Assembly (NCBI RefSeq): GCF_035304305.1 | Contig: NZ_DATGQG010000029.1 | Coordinates: 1 to 52,208, forward strand | Direction of reading: 5' to 3' | DNA length: 52,208 nt | Source of the DNA: Ferrovibrio sp035304305 | GTDB taxonomy: Bacteria > Pseudomonadota > Alphaproteobacteria > Ferrovibrionales > Ferrovibrionaceae | Notes under the pieces: generated by a model | What the model was told of the DNA's origin: nothing | Seen by the model: only the letters and a program-made list of their open reading frames with translations | The model's database searches: none | In this document: positions 33,165 to 42,096 of the stretch, one piece after another | Numbering within the stretch: the first letter of the stretch is position 1 | How the letters are laid out: each line of letters opens with the position of its first letter | Translations under genes and position numbers: made by a program

Positions 33165-34544
33165 GTGAATGCAGCCAGCCGTCTGAGGGAGTGGCTCGCC
33201 GCCTTCGCGGTCTACCGCGACAGGCGCGTTCTGGCGATCGCCGTTCTCGGTTTTGCTTCAGGCCTGCCACTGGCGCTGACCGGCCAGACGCTGCAGGCAT
33301 GGCTGACCGAATCGGGGGTATCGCTGAAGTCGATCGGCCTCTTCGCGCTGGTCGGCGTGCCCTACACCCTGAAATTCCTCTGGGCGCCGCTGATCGACCG
33401 CCTGCCGTTGCCGGGCCTCACCGGCCTGTTCGGCAGGCGGCGCGGCTGGCTGATCTTTTCGCAGCTGCTGCTGATGGCCGCCATCGCCGCCCTCGCCGTC
33501 AGCAATCCGGCGGACGCGCTGGTTTTTACCGCGCTCTGCGCCGTCGCCGTCGCCTTCGCATCTGCTACCCAGGACATTGTCATCGATGCCTGGCGTGTCG
33601 AGATCCTGGAAGAACGCCAGCTGGCGGCCGGCGCCGCGGCCATTGTCTTCGGATACCGCATCGGCATGCTGGTGTCCTCGGCGGGCGCACTCTTTCTGGC
33701 CACCATCATGGCCTGGCCGCTGGTTTATTTCGCCATGGCGGCGCTTCTGGTTATCGGCACTGTCACGGTGCTGATGGTCGGCGAGCCGGCGGCCCGGCCT
33801 CGCGGCGATGCCGAACGGCGCTTCGCCGAAGCGGAACGCTGGCTGGCGGCACGTCCGCATCTCGCCGGCGGCAGCGGGAAACTGATGGCCTGGCTCTATG
33901 CCAGCGTGGCGGGGCCTTTCCTGCAGTTCATGAGCCGCAAAGGCTGGGTGGCGATCCTGCTCTTCGTCATGCTGTTCAAGCTGGGTGACAGCCTGGCCGG
34001 CGTGCTGGCCACCAGCTTCTACCTCAATCTCGGCTTCACCAAGGCGGAGATCGCCGAGGTGGGCAAACTTTACGGTTTCGCCGCCACCATGGCCGGGCTG
34101 TTTCTGGGCGGGTGGCTGATGCAGGCGGTCGGGCTGTATCGCTCGCTCTGGGTCTGTGGCGTCCTGCAGCTCGGATCCAATCTTCTGTTCGCCGTCCTGG
34201 CCGTACGCGGCAATGACCTGGGTTTTCTTGCGCTTACGGTCGGGATCGAGAATCTAGCCGGCGGCATGGGCACGGCAGCCCTGGTCGCCTACCTCTCCGC
34301 GCTCTGCGACGTTGCCTATACGGCAACCCAGTATGCCCTGCTGTCTTCCCTTACGGCAGTGGCCCGGACCCTGCTGTCATCCTACGCGGGATTTGCGGCC
34401 GAATGGCTCGGCTGGCCGCTGTTTTTCGTGGCCACGGCCGTTGCCGCCATCCCCGGCCTGCTGCTTCTCGGCTGGCTGACCCGGCGGGGAGCCGAGACCC
34501 GTGTGCCGGCGTCACGCGGCGGCGCGTTGCTGGCCGAGGACTGA
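33165..34544 (+). CDS. ampG: AmpG-like muropeptide permease (MFS)
   Basis: AmpG imports GlcNAc-anhydroMurNAc peptides from the periplasm for cell-wall recycling. This 459-residue protein has about 12-14 helices. The family motif GFASGLPLALTGQTLQAWL is near residue 30, GVPYTLKFLWAPLIDR near 62, and SATQDIVIDAWRVEIL near 130. The GTG start at 33165 follows prpE by three bases with a weak ribosome site. Co-transcription with prpE is likely. Its 3' end overlaps the convergent methyltransferase gene by 33 bases. Confidence 0.92.
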   Translation: MNAASRLREWLAAFAVYRDRRVLAIAVLGFASGLPLALTGQTLQAWLTESGVSLKSIGLFALVGVPYTLKFLWAPLIDRLPLPGLTGLFGRRRGWLIFSQLLLMAAIAALAVSNPADALVFTALCAVAVAFASATQDIVIDAWRVEILEERQLAAGAAAIVFGYRIGMLVSSAGALFLATIMAWPLVYFAMAALLVIGTVTVLMVGEPAARPRGDAERRFAEAERWLAARPHLAGGSGKLMAWLYASVAGPFLQFMSRKGWVAILLFVMLFKLGDSLAGVLATSFYLNLGFTKAEIAEVGKLYGFAATMAGLFLGGWLMQAVGLYRSLWVCGVLQLGSNLLFAVLAVRGNDLGFLALTVGIENLAGGMGTAALVAYLSALCDVAYTATQYALLSSLTAVARTLLSSYAGFAAEWLGWPLFFVATAVAAIPGLLLLGWLTRRGAETRVPASRGGALLAED

Positions 34545-35288
34545 CGCCGCCCGCGCCTTGCGGGCGTAGAGCTTAATGCCGGGTTTCCATGCAAAAGACC
34601 GCCGCACCACGGCGAGGCCATGCCGCGCCAGCAGCATTTCCAGATTTGTCGGATTGAAATAGAGGCAGTGGCCTGGCGGGGCAAAGCCGTCCCATTCCAG
34701 AATGTTTTTCGGACGCCGCCAATGATCGATGTCAGGCGTCGTCAGATAAAGCAGCCCCCCATCCTTCATGATAGCGGTCAGCCGTGTCAGGAAGGCGTGG
34801 CAGTCGGGCGCATGCTCGATGACTTCCGAACAGTAGATCACGTCGAACTGCCGTTCGCCGAGATCGGCCGTTTCCAGCAGACCTTCGAAATACTCATTCC
34901 GCGGATAGGCAGTGCGTGCGAATTCGACTGCCATGCGGTCCGGTTCAATACCTGCGGCGACGAAGCCCTGTTCGCGGGCAGCCTCCACCATGAAGCCGCC
35001 GCTGCAGCCTATGTCCAGAAAACTGAGCGGTTCCCTCTGGTGCGCCAAGCGGGCGACGCGGGCGATCTGACGGGCGCGATGCCGCATTCGACGCATCTTC
35101 TTCTCCGCTTTCGCCAGATAAAGCGGGGTACCGGAATACTCCCGGTCGTAGAGAGCGTGCAGTACGGCCGCGCTGGGCGGAGGGTCCATGTACACCAGGC
35201 CGCAATCGGAGCAGCGCCGTAGATGACACCCGTTGTGATCCATAAACGGCGTATGCGCCCTGCCGGCGCAAACCGGACATCCTCCCAT
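34512..35288 (-). CDS. class I SAM methyltransferase with N-terminal zinc ribbon
   Basis: This 258-residue protein starts with a metal-binding knuckle (CPVC at 4-7 and RRCSDCGLVYMDPPP at 24-38), as in the Methyltransf_13/C-methyltransferase group and many sugar or lipid methyltransferases. The SAM motif is FLDIGCSGGFMVEAA (about 89-103), followed by GIEPDRMAVEFAR. The acceptor substrate is not evident. It is divergent from olsB, which makes membrane lipids, and this may or may not be meaningful. Confidence 0.83.
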   Translation of the reverse strand: MGGCPVCAGRAHTPFMDHNGCHLRRCSDCGLVYMDPPPSAAVLHALYDREYSGTPLYLAKAEKKMRRMRHRARQIARVARLAHQREPLSFLDIGCSGGFMVEAAREQGFVAAGIEPDRMAVEFARTAYPRNEYFEGLLETADLGERQFDVIYCSEVIEHAPDCHAFLTRLTAIMKDGGLLYLTTPDIDHWRRPKNILEWDGFAPPGHCLYFNPTNLEMLLARHGLAVVRRSFAWKPGIKLYARKARAASVLGQQRAAA

Positions 35289-35362
35289 TATACCCCCCAG
35301 ATATAGATGCCTACCCGCCTAGGCTGACTACATCTTATATGATATGTCGCAGTTTAGCCAAT

Positions 35363-35380
35363 CTGTCATATATTCGACAT
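35363..35380 (+). promoter_or_regulatory. possible Pho box upstream of olsB
   Basis: CTGTCAT-ATAT-TCGACAT has a perfect first half, an A/T spacer of the right length, and a second half matching at the key G-C-A-T positions (four of seven) of the PhoB site CTGTCAT-N4-CTGTCAT. It ends 34 bases before the olsB ATG. OlsB is under PhoB control in Sinorhizobium during phosphate starvation, so the assignment is plausible but not secure. Confidence 0.4.
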
Positions 35381-35414
35381 GTTTGATACACACTGTGTGG
35401 CGATAGTCGGAGCC

Positions 35415-36290
35415 ATGAATATGCAATTACCGCTCTCCGTCCCGTTGGCTGTACCTGCGGCGCGTACACCACGAACCGGGTGGCAGTGCGTATCCGCCGA
35501 TGGCCGATTTGAGGTTCGCCTGACCCGCGCGCCGGAGGATATCGCTGCGGCACAGCGACTCCGCTACCGGGTCTTCTATGAGGAAATGGCGGCAGAGCCG
35601 TCGCCGGAGATGGCGCAGCTGGGTCTCGATTTCGACCAGTTCGACCGGCTCTGCGACCATCTCATGGTGTTTGACCGCAACCGGCCCGAGGGCGAGCAGG
35701 CGGTCGGCACCTATCGTCTGCTCCGACGCGAGGTCGCGGCCCTGCATGGCGGCTTCTATTCCTCGTCGGAATACGATCTCCAGCCGATGCTGGATTTCGT
35801 CGGCCCGCGCGGCGGCCTGCTCGAACTGGGCCGCTCCTGCGTCCATCGCGAATACCGGACGAATGCGACGATCCAGCTGCTCTGGCGGGGCATTTCGACC
35901 TATATCGCCGACCATGGCATCAGCTTCATGTTCGGCTGCGCATCCTTCCCGGGCACGAACCCGCAGGACCACGCGCTGGCGCTGAGCTATCTCCACGCGC
36001 ATCACCTGCCGCCGCCGGAATGGCGGGTCCGGGCCCTGCCGGAGCGCTATGTCCCGATGGATCTGCTGCCGGCGGACCAGATCAATCCCCGGGCCGCGCT
36101 GCATGCCCTGCCGCCCCTGATCAAGGGCTATCTGCGGCTGGGTGCCTATATCGGCGACGGTGCCGTCATCGATCAGCAGTTCGGCACCACCGATGTGTTC
36201 ATCCTGCTGCCGGTGGAGCGGATTGCGCCGAAGTACCAGAACCGCTTTTCGCCCGACGAAGGCCTGGTCCTGACCGAGTATCACGCCTGA
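35415..36290 (+). CDS. olsB: L-ornithine N-alpha-acyltransferase (OlsB-like GNAT)
   Basis: This 291-residue GNAT enzyme transfers a 3-hydroxyacyl chain from acyl carrier protein to ornithine, the first step of ornithine lipid synthesis. RLRYRVFYEEM (about 46-56) and LLELGRSCVHREYRTNATIQLLWRG (about 135-160) are OlsB features, and MFGCASFPGTNP lies near 180. Ornithine lipids replace phospholipids when phosphate is short. OlsA, the second acyltransferase, is not next to it. The starts at 35415 and 35421 both suit the CGGAG ribosome site. Confidence 0.87.
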   Translation: MNMQLPLSVPLAVPAARTPRTGWQCVSADGRFEVRLTRAPEDIAAAQRLRYRVFYEEMAAEPSPEMAQLGLDFDQFDRLCDHLMVFDRNRPEGEQAVGTYRLLRREVAALHGGFYSSSEYDLQPMLDFVGPRGGLLELGRSCVHREYRTNATIQLLWRGISTYIADHGISFMFGCASFPGTNPQDHALALSYLHAHHLPPPEWRVRALPERYVPMDLLPADQINPRAALHALPPLIKGYLRLGAYIGDGAVIDQQFGTTDVFILLPVERIAPKYQNRFSPDEGLVLTEYHA

Positions 36291-36327
36291 ACGGTCTGAA
36301 CCTGCGGCACCGGTTGTCGGAGCCGCG

Positions 36328-36359
36328 GTTTCCTCCTTAACATCGCGGCCAGAGGAAAC
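36328..36359. repeat. inverted repeat between olsB and acyl-CoA ligase
   Basis: GTTTCCTC (36328-36335) and GAGGAAAC (36352-36359) are perfect inverted repeats around a 16-base loop, 15 bases before the ligase start. It may be the olsB terminator or a site controlling the ligase. Confidence 0.4.
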
Positions 36360-36374
36360 GAATCCGGGGCCGCA

Positions 36375-37910
36375 ATGAATCTCGCATACCTTCTGCATCG
36401 CTCGGCGAAAATCTGGGGCGACCGTCCCGCGCTGTCGGTCGGCCACGACGTGCGGCTCACCTACGCGGAAATGGGCCAGCGCGTGCCGCGGCTGGCGGCG
36501 GGACTCATGGCTGCCGGCGGTCTGCAGGCGGGTGATCGCGTGGCCCTCCTGCTGAAAAACAGTCCGGACTACTGGGAGCTGCTCTTCGCCATCTGGCATG
36601 CCGGGCTCGCCGCCGTGCCCATCAATGCCAAGCTGCATGCCCGCGAGGTGGCCTGGATCATCGGGAATGCCCAGGCAAAGCTGGCCATTGTCTCCGAAAG
36701 CCTGAGTGGCGAGCTGCTGCCGCTGACCAGGGACATTCCCGGGCTGAAACGCCTGATCGTGCTTGAAGACGAGGAATGCCGCGCTCTTTACCGGGCCGAG
36801 CCGATGCCGATGGCAACGGAGGTGTCGCCCGGCAGTCTCGCCTGGCTGTTCTACACATCGGGCACCACCGGGCGGCCGAAAGGCGCCATGCTGACGCACG
36901 CCAATATCTGGTCGGCGACGATGAACTATTTCGCCGATGTCGACCGCGTCGACCCGACCGACTGCATCATTCACTGCGCACCGATCAGCCATGGTTCCGG
37001 CCTGTACGGCATGCCCCATGTGGCGCGCGGGGCGAACCAGGTGATTCCGGAGAGCGGCGGCTTCGACCCGGCCGAGACGCTGGACCTGATCGCGCGCTGG
37101 CCTGGCTGCAGTTTCTTCTTCGCGCCGACCATGGTGCATCGCCTGATCCACGCGCCACAGATTACCTCGGCCAATACCGACAACCTGAAGACCCTGGTCT
37201 ATGGCGGCGGGCCCATGTACGTCGCCGACCTGCGGGCCGCGATGGATGTGCTGGGCCCGAAGCTGGCGCAGATCTACGGCCAGGGCGAGGCGCCGATGAC
37301 CATCACCGGCATGGACAAGGCCATGCATCTGGATGACGGCCATCCGCGCTACCTGCAGCGGCTCGGCTCGGCGGGCGTGCCACGCACCGATGTCGAGGTG
37401 CGCGTTGTGGATGCCGACGACAATCCCCTGCCGGTGGGCGAGGTCGGTGAGGTCATCTGCCGCGGCCCCGTCGTCATGGCCGGTTACTGGAACAACCCGG
37501 AAGCCACGGCGCAGGCTTTGCGCGGCGGCTGGCTGCATACCGGCGATGTCGGCAGTTTCGACGAGGATGGCTGGCTGACCCTGAAGGATCGCTCCAAGGA
37601 CATGATCATTTCGGGCGGCAGCAACATCTATCCGCGCGAAGTGGAGGAAGTGCTGCTGCAGCACGAGAATGTCAGCGAGGTGTCCGTGGTGGGGCGGCCG
37701 GACAAGGACTGGGGCGAGGTGGTCGTCGCCTTCGTGGTGCCGCGCACTGGCGCTGCGGTGACGCCCGAGATGCTGGAGCGGCTCTGCCTCGATCATATCG
37801 CCCGGTTCAAGCGGCCGAAGGAATACCGCTTCGTCGACGCCCTGCCGAAAAACAACTACGGCAAGGTGCTGAAGACGGAACTGCGCGCGCTGCTGGCGAA
37901 GGAGAGTTAG
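36375..37910 (+). CDS. AMP-dependent acyl-CoA synthetase (class I adenylate-forming)
   Basis: This 511-residue ligase joins a carboxylic acid to CoA. The phosphate-binding motif is LFYTSGTTGRPKGAML (about 157-172). YGQGEAPMTITG is the adenine motif, WLHTGDVGSFDEDGW the hinge, and KDMIISGGSNIYPREVEEVL the following stretch. The C-terminal catalytic Lys is in NNYGKVLKTEL. The acyl chain cannot be predicted; long-chain or aromatic acids are most likely. It lies 84 bases past olsB on the same strand and ends with a stop overlapping the convergent reductase gene. Confidence 0.87.
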   Translation: MNLAYLLHRSAKIWGDRPALSVGHDVRLTYAEMGQRVPRLAAGLMAAGGLQAGDRVALLLKNSPDYWELLFAIWHAGLAAVPINAKLHAREVAWIIGNAQAKLAIVSESLSGELLPLTRDIPGLKRLIVLEDEECRALYRAEPMPMATEVSPGSLAWLFYTSGTTGRPKGAMLTHANIWSATMNYFADVDRVDPTDCIIHCAPISHGSGLYGMPHVARGANQVIPESGGFDPAETLDLIARWPGCSFFFAPTMVHRLIHAPQITSANTDNLKTLVYGGGPMYVADLRAAMDVLGPKLAQIYGQGEAPMTITGMDKAMHLDDGHPRYLQRLGSAGVPRTDVEVRVVDADDNPLPVGEVGEVICRGPVVMAGYWNNPEATAQALRGGWLHTGDVGSFDEDGWLTLKDRSKDMIISGGSNIYPREVEEVLLQHENVSEVSVVGRPDKDWGEVVVAFVVPRTGAAVTPEMLERLCLDHIARFKRPKEYRFVDALPKNNYGKVLKTELRALLAKES

Positions 37911-38923
37911 TCGGCCGCCAGGCCGGGCGCGCCTTTCGAGGTGGAATACTCGAAATGCAGCGGCTGGCCGTCATGCAGCAGCGGGTAGATGGCATGTGCC
38001 GCCGCGGCAGCCTCGGCGAAGCCGGTCAGGATCAGCTTCAGCTTGCCGGGATAGGTGGCCACGTCGCCGATGGCGAAGACGCCCGACTGCGAGGTCTGGC
38101 AGGTAGCCGGGTCGACCGGCAGATGATGCAGCGCCAGTTCCATGCCCCAGTTGGCGATCGGGCCCAGGTCGCTCTTCAGGCCGAAGAAGGCGAGCAGGGC
38201 GTCGGCCTCCAGCCGGCGGTTCTCGCCATCCAGGGACGTCACCACGACCGCATCGAGGGATGTTCCGTCGCCTTCCAAAGCGGCAAGCTGGAACGGCACC
38301 ACGATATCGATGCCGCGTCCGTTCAACTGCCCCAGCTTGGCAACGCTGTCGGGCGCGGCGCGGAACTGGTCGCGGCGATGCACGAAATGGATGTGCGCGG
38401 CGATGCCGTGCAGGGCGAGCGCCCAGTCGACGGCAGAGTCGCCGCCGCCGGCGATGACCACCCGCTTGCCGCGGAAGTCCTCGGCGCGCCGCACATAGTA
38501 ATGCACCGCCTTGCCCTCATAGGATTCGATGCCGGGCAGTGGCGGCCGGTTAGGGCCGAAGGCGCCGGCGCCGGCGGCAATGATCACCGCGCCGGCTTCC
38601 AGCGTCAGCCCCTTCGATGTCACGAGCCGGAAGCCGCCGTCGGCCAGACGCTGCAGCTGGTCCACCCGCTGGCCGAGATGGAATACGGGATTGAACGGCG
38701 CTGCCTGCGTCTCCAGCCGCTCCACAAGTTCGGCGCCGCTGATGCGGGGGAAGCCGGGAATATCGTAGATCGGCTTTTCCGGATAGAGCGCGCTGCACTG
38801 TCCGCCCGCCACGTCGAGTGCGTCGAAGACATGGCAGCGCAGGCCGACCATGCCGCATTCGAAGATCGCGAACAGGCCGACCGGTCCGGCCCCGATGATG
38901 GCCACGTCTGTTTTCAGGGTCAT
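37907..38923 (-). CDS. ferredoxin/flavodoxin-NADP reductase, thioredoxin-reductase-like type
   Basis: This 338-residue FAD enzyme moves electrons between NADPH and ferredoxin. The FAD loop is IIGAGPVGLFAIFECG (about 9-24). CSALYPEKPIYDIPGFP is the family stretch that replaces the CxxC of thioredoxin reductases, so no redox disulfide is present. The NADPH loop is VVIAGGGDSAVDWALAL (about 155-171) and the C-terminal FAD motif is GVFAIGDVATYPGKLKLILTG. This is the type found in Bacillus, Rhodopseudomonas and green sulfur bacteria. It is divergent from ligD. Confidence 0.92.
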   Translation of the reverse strand: MTLKTDVAIIGAGPVGLFAIFECGMVGLRCHVFDALDVAGGQCSALYPEKPIYDIPGFPRISGAELVERLETQAAPFNPVFHLGQRVDQLQRLADGGFRLVTSKGLTLEAGAVIIAAGAGAFGPNRPPLPGIESYEGKAVHYYVRRAEDFRGKRVVIAGGGDSAVDWALALHGIAAHIHFVHRRDQFRAAPDSVAKLGQLNGRGIDIVVPFQLAALEGDGTSLDAVVVTSLDGENRRLEADALLAFFGLKSDLGPIANWGMELALHHLPVDPATCQTSQSGVFAIGDVATYPGKLKLILTGFAEAAAAAHAIYPLLHDGQPLHFEYSTSKGAPGLAAD

Positions 38924-38980
38924 GGCAGGTTTTTAGCGGTTTGACGCCCGCAGTGCCAGCAGCGGGCGGGAACCTGGACA

Positions 38981-39011
38981 GGCGGATTCCGGTTATTGAC
39001 CGGAATCCGCC
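38981..39011. promoter_or_regulatory. perfect hairpin abutting the ligD start codon
   Basis: GGCGGATTCCGGT (38981-38993) and ACCGGAATCCGCC (38999-39011) form a perfect 13-pair inverted repeat around TATTG. The last base of the stem touches the ATG of ligD at 39012, so the only SD-like bases (CGGAA) are inside the stem. It could mask translation, or be a DNA operator for ligD and the divergent reductase. Confidence 0.6.
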
Positions 39012-41546
39012 ATGCCGAAAAGCAGCCTCGATCTCTATAACCGCAAGCGCGACTTCTCGAGAACGGCCGAGCCGAAAGGGGCCGCGCCAAAATCCGGGCG
39101 CAAGTCCGGCCGGCTCAATTACGTCATCCAGAAACATGCCGCCCGGCGGCTGCATTTCGACTTCCGGCTCGAATATGACGGGGTCCTGAAATCATGGGCC
39201 GTCCCGAAGGGCCCCAGCCTGAACCCTTCGGTCAAACGCCTCGCCGTCGAGACGGAAGACCATCCGATCGATTACGGCGAGTTTGAAGGCACCATCCCGC
39301 GCGGCGAATATGGCGGCGGGACGGTGCAGCTCTGGGATCGCGGCACCTGGATTCCGGAAGATCCGGCCAGGGTCGACAAAGCATTCGCCAAGGGGCATCT
39401 CGCCTTCGAGCTGGAGGGCGAGCGGCTGCATGGCCGCTGGAATCTGGTTCGCACCTCCGGGCGCCGTTCCGGCGGCGGTGCCGGCGGATACGGGAAGGGC
39501 AAAACCTGGCTGCTGATCAAGAGCCATGACGTTCATGCCAGCGACGCCGATCCCAACGCCCTGGCGGATATCGACACGTCGATCAAGACCGGCCGCACCA
39601 TGGTGGAGATCGCGACGGGGAAATCCGCCGTGTGGCGCAGCAACCGCGGCAGGGCGGAAGACCCTGTCGCCAGGCCGAAGGCGGCTGCAAAGGGGAAGCC
39701 CCGCAGGAAGACGGCGGAGATGCCGGGCTTCGTCGCGCCACAGCTCGCCACTCTGGTGGACGAAGCACCGGAAGGATCGAACTGGGTGCACGAGATCAAG
39801 CTGGATGGCTATCGGATCCAGCTTCACGTCAATGGCGGCGAGGCGATCGCCTATACCCGCAAGGGTCTGGACTGGTCGGATCACTTTCCCGAGATCGTCG
39901 CTGCCGCCGCAAAGCTGCCGAATTGCATTCTGGACGGCGAGGTCGTGGCGCTGGCGGCGGGCGGCCAGTCGGATTTCTCGGCGTTGCAGGCTTCTCTGGA
40001 ACAGAACACCACGGGAAAGCTGATCTATTATGTCTTCGACCTGCTTCATGCGGAGGGCAGGGATTACCGCCGCGATCCGCTGGAGTCGCGCAAGGCGGCA
40101 CTGAAAGAGCTTCTCGGCGACGGGCAGGGTGGACGTATCCGCTATGTCGAGCATCTGAGCGGCGTGGGCGAGGTGATCCGGCAATCGGCCTGCGGCATGG
40201 AGTTGGAAGGCATCGTGTCGAAACGGCTCGACGCGCGCTACATCTCGGGCCGGCAGCCTTCATGGCAGAAAAGCAAATGCCGCCCGCGGCAGGAATTCGT
40301 GGTCGGCGGCTACATCCGTCGCCGGAACGGCAATCCGCTCACCGCGCTGGTGGTTGGCGCCTTCGAGGAGGGCGAGTTCCGCTACAAGGGCAAGGTCGGG
40401 ACGGGTTACAATGCCCGCTCCTCGGCCAATCTGCTGAGGCAGCTGGCGAGGCTCGAGCGGGACGGATCGCCCTTCGCGAAAACCGGCGCGCAGCCGGAAA
40501 AGCCGCGCGAGATCGACTGGGTGGAGCCGAAGCTGGTCGTGGAGGTGGAGTTCGCCAGCTGGACCGGCTCGGGCGTGCTGCGGCAGGCATCGTTCAAGGG
40601 GTTGCGCGAGGACAAGTCACCGGCCGAGGTGAATGTGGAGAAAGCGAAGCCTGCGAAGAAGAAGCCGCCCGCCAGAATGGCGAAGCCGACCGTCAGCAAT
40701 CCGGACAAGCTGCTCTGGCCCGATGATGGCGTCACCAAGCAGCAACTGGCCGATTATTACGAGGCCTTTGCCGACCACCTGCTGCCTTTCGTGGCCGAGC
40801 GCCCGATCTCGCTGATCCGCGCGCCCGACGGCATCGAGGGGGAACGCTTCTTCCAGCGCCATCACAGCCGCGGCATGCCGGAGGGAATCATTCCGATCAA
40901 GGTACGGTCGGAGAAACAGCCCTATCTCATGATCCGCGACCGGCAGGGCCTGCGGGGGCTGGCGCAGTTCGGCGTGGTGGAAATCCATCCCTGGGGGGCG
41001 CCGGCCCGGAATATCGAAAAGCCGGACCAGTTGATCTTCGACCTCGATCCGGACGAAGGGCTGAGTTTCACCATGCTCAAGCGCGCGGCCATCGGCATGC
41101 GCGCGCATCTGGAAAATCTCGGGCTGGCCGCCTTTCCCAAGCTGACCGGCGGCAAGGGCATCCATGTGGTGGTGCCGTTGAGGCCGCATGTGCAGTGGGA
41201 CGAAGCGAAGGCCTTCACCAGGGAAATTGCGGAAGCCTTCGAGCGCGTCGATCCGGCCAACTTCGTCGCAACCATGAGCAAGGTCAAACGCAAGGGGCGG
41301 ATATTCATCGATTATCTGCGCAACTCCCGGACGGCGACTGCCGTTGCGGCATGGTCGCCGCGGGCGCGTCCCGGGGCGCCGATTGCCGTTCCGGTCACCT
41401 GGGATTTTCTCGAAGGCCTCCGGTCACTGCCGGTCTACTCGATGACGCGGACGGAAGAGGCCGCGCGGCATTTTGACGCGTGGAAGGATTTCGACAAAAG
41501 CCGGGTCAGGCTGACCCGCAGCATCCTGAAGCAGGTCGGCCTGTGA
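39012..41546 (+). CDS. ligD: ATP-dependent DNA ligase D (PE-LIG-POL)
   Basis: LigD repairs double-strand breaks with Ku in bacterial end joining. This 844-residue protein has three domains. The 3'-phosphoesterase (about 1-190) has HFDFRLEYDGVLKSWAVPKG and DHPIDYGEFEG. The ligase (about 235-540) has its nucleotidyl Lys in EIKLDGYRI (about 263) and GMELEGIVSKR. The primase-like polymerase (about 560-844) has LLWPDDGVTK and the metal Asp pair in FDLDPDEGLSF. The linkers are Lys/Arg/Pro-rich. The order PE-LIG-POL is as in Pseudomonas. No ku gene is in the window. The start is tied to the N-terminal motif LDLYNRKRDFSRTAEP. Confidence 0.95.
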   Translation: MPKSSLDLYNRKRDFSRTAEPKGAAPKSGRKSGRLNYVIQKHAARRLHFDFRLEYDGVLKSWAVPKGPSLNPSVKRLAVETEDHPIDYGEFEGTIPRGEYGGGTVQLWDRGTWIPEDPARVDKAFAKGHLAFELEGERLHGRWNLVRTSGRRSGGGAGGYGKGKTWLLIKSHDVHASDADPNALADIDTSIKTGRTMVEIATGKSAVWRSNRGRAEDPVARPKAAAKGKPRRKTAEMPGFVAPQLATLVDEAPEGSNWVHEIKLDGYRIQLHVNGGEAIAYTRKGLDWSDHFPEIVAAAAKLPNCILDGEVVALAAGGQSDFSALQASLEQNTTGKLIYYVFDLLHAEGRDYRRDPLESRKAALKELLGDGQGGRIRYVEHLSGVGEVIRQSACGMELEGIVSKRLDARYISGRQPSWQKSKCRPRQEFVVGGYIRRRNGNPLTALVVGAFEEGEFRYKGKVGTGYNARSSANLLRQLARLERDGSPFAKTGAQPEKPREIDWVEPKLVVEVEFASWTGSGVLRQASFKGLREDKSPAEVNVEKAKPAKKKPPARMAKPTVSNPDKLLWPDDGVTKQQLADYYEAFADHLLPFVAERPISLIRAPDGIEGERFFQRHHSRGMPEGIIPIKVRSEKQPYLMIRDRQGLRGLAQFGVVEIHPWGAPARNIEKPDQLIFDLDPDEGLSFTMLKRAAIGMRAHLENLGLAAFPKLTGGKGIHVVVPLRPHVQWDEAKAFTREIAEAFERVDPANFVATMSKVKRKGRIFIDYLRNSRTATAVAAWSPRARPGAPIAVPVTWDFLEGLRSLPVYSMTRTEEAARHFDAWKDFDKSRVRLTRSILKQVGL

Positions 41547-41614
41547 GCGGGCTCACGATGGACGTGGCGAAGCAGCCGGCATCTGCGGCATAGTCGGGAG
41601 AGGGGGAATCGGAT

Positions 41615-42091
41615 ATGGCGCGACCCGAGCGACGCTTCCTGCTGCCCGAGGATGGTGACGCCGGATCGCGGATCGCTCACCCGTCTCTCCGTCAGCTCTA
41701 TTTTCTGTGGCGGGACAAATGCGCCGGCCGGCGGGCGCCTCTGCGTGCCGATTTCACCGTCGAGGAGCTACGCCCCTGGCTTGGCCATCTCTTGATTCTC
41801 GACTGCGTCGAGGAGGATGATTTCCGCTACCGGCTCTACGGCACCGATCTGGTCGGGATTTTTGGCTTCGACCTGACCGGCATGCTGGTATCAGCCGCGA
41901 CTTCCAGGATCGGCGAGAAGCCGCTGATCGAGTACCGGCAGGTGCGGGCCCTCGCGGCGCCATCCTATGTGGCCCGCTCGAGTCCGTCGGCGCGCGACTA
42001 TCTCACCATGGACAAGCTGGCCCTGCCGCTGATGGAGGGCGGCACGGTGAACAAGATCATCGGCGCCATCTACCTGTCGGAATCCGGCTGA
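41615..42091 (+). CDS. PAS_5 family protein
   Basis: This 158-residue single-domain protein fits the PAS_5 family (PF07310) common in alphaproteobacteria. HPSLRQLYFLWRDKCAGRRAP opens it, LRPWLGHLLILD is the first strand, FRYRLYGTDLVGIFGFDLTG is the conserved core, and the end reads LALPLMEGGTVNKIIGAIYL. The fold may bind a small ligand, but members are mostly uncharacterised. GGGAGAGGGGGAA precedes the ATG. Its stop lies five bases from the end of a convergent ligase gene. Confidence 0.82.
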   Translation: MARPERRFLLPEDGDAGSRIAHPSLRQLYFLWRDKCAGRRAPLRADFTVEELRPWLGHLLILDCVEEDDFRYRLYGTDLVGIFGFDLTGMLVSAATSRIGEKPLIEYRQVRALAAPSYVARSSPSARDYLTMDKLALPLMEGGTVNKIIGAIYLSESG

Positions 42092-42096
42092 CCGGT

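Noticed and set aside
35427..37796. 789-residue minus-strand frame opposite olsB and the ligase
   Set aside because: Length alone is not evidence here; it spans two real genes and their gap, and its residues are His/Gln/Arg-rich shadow composition.
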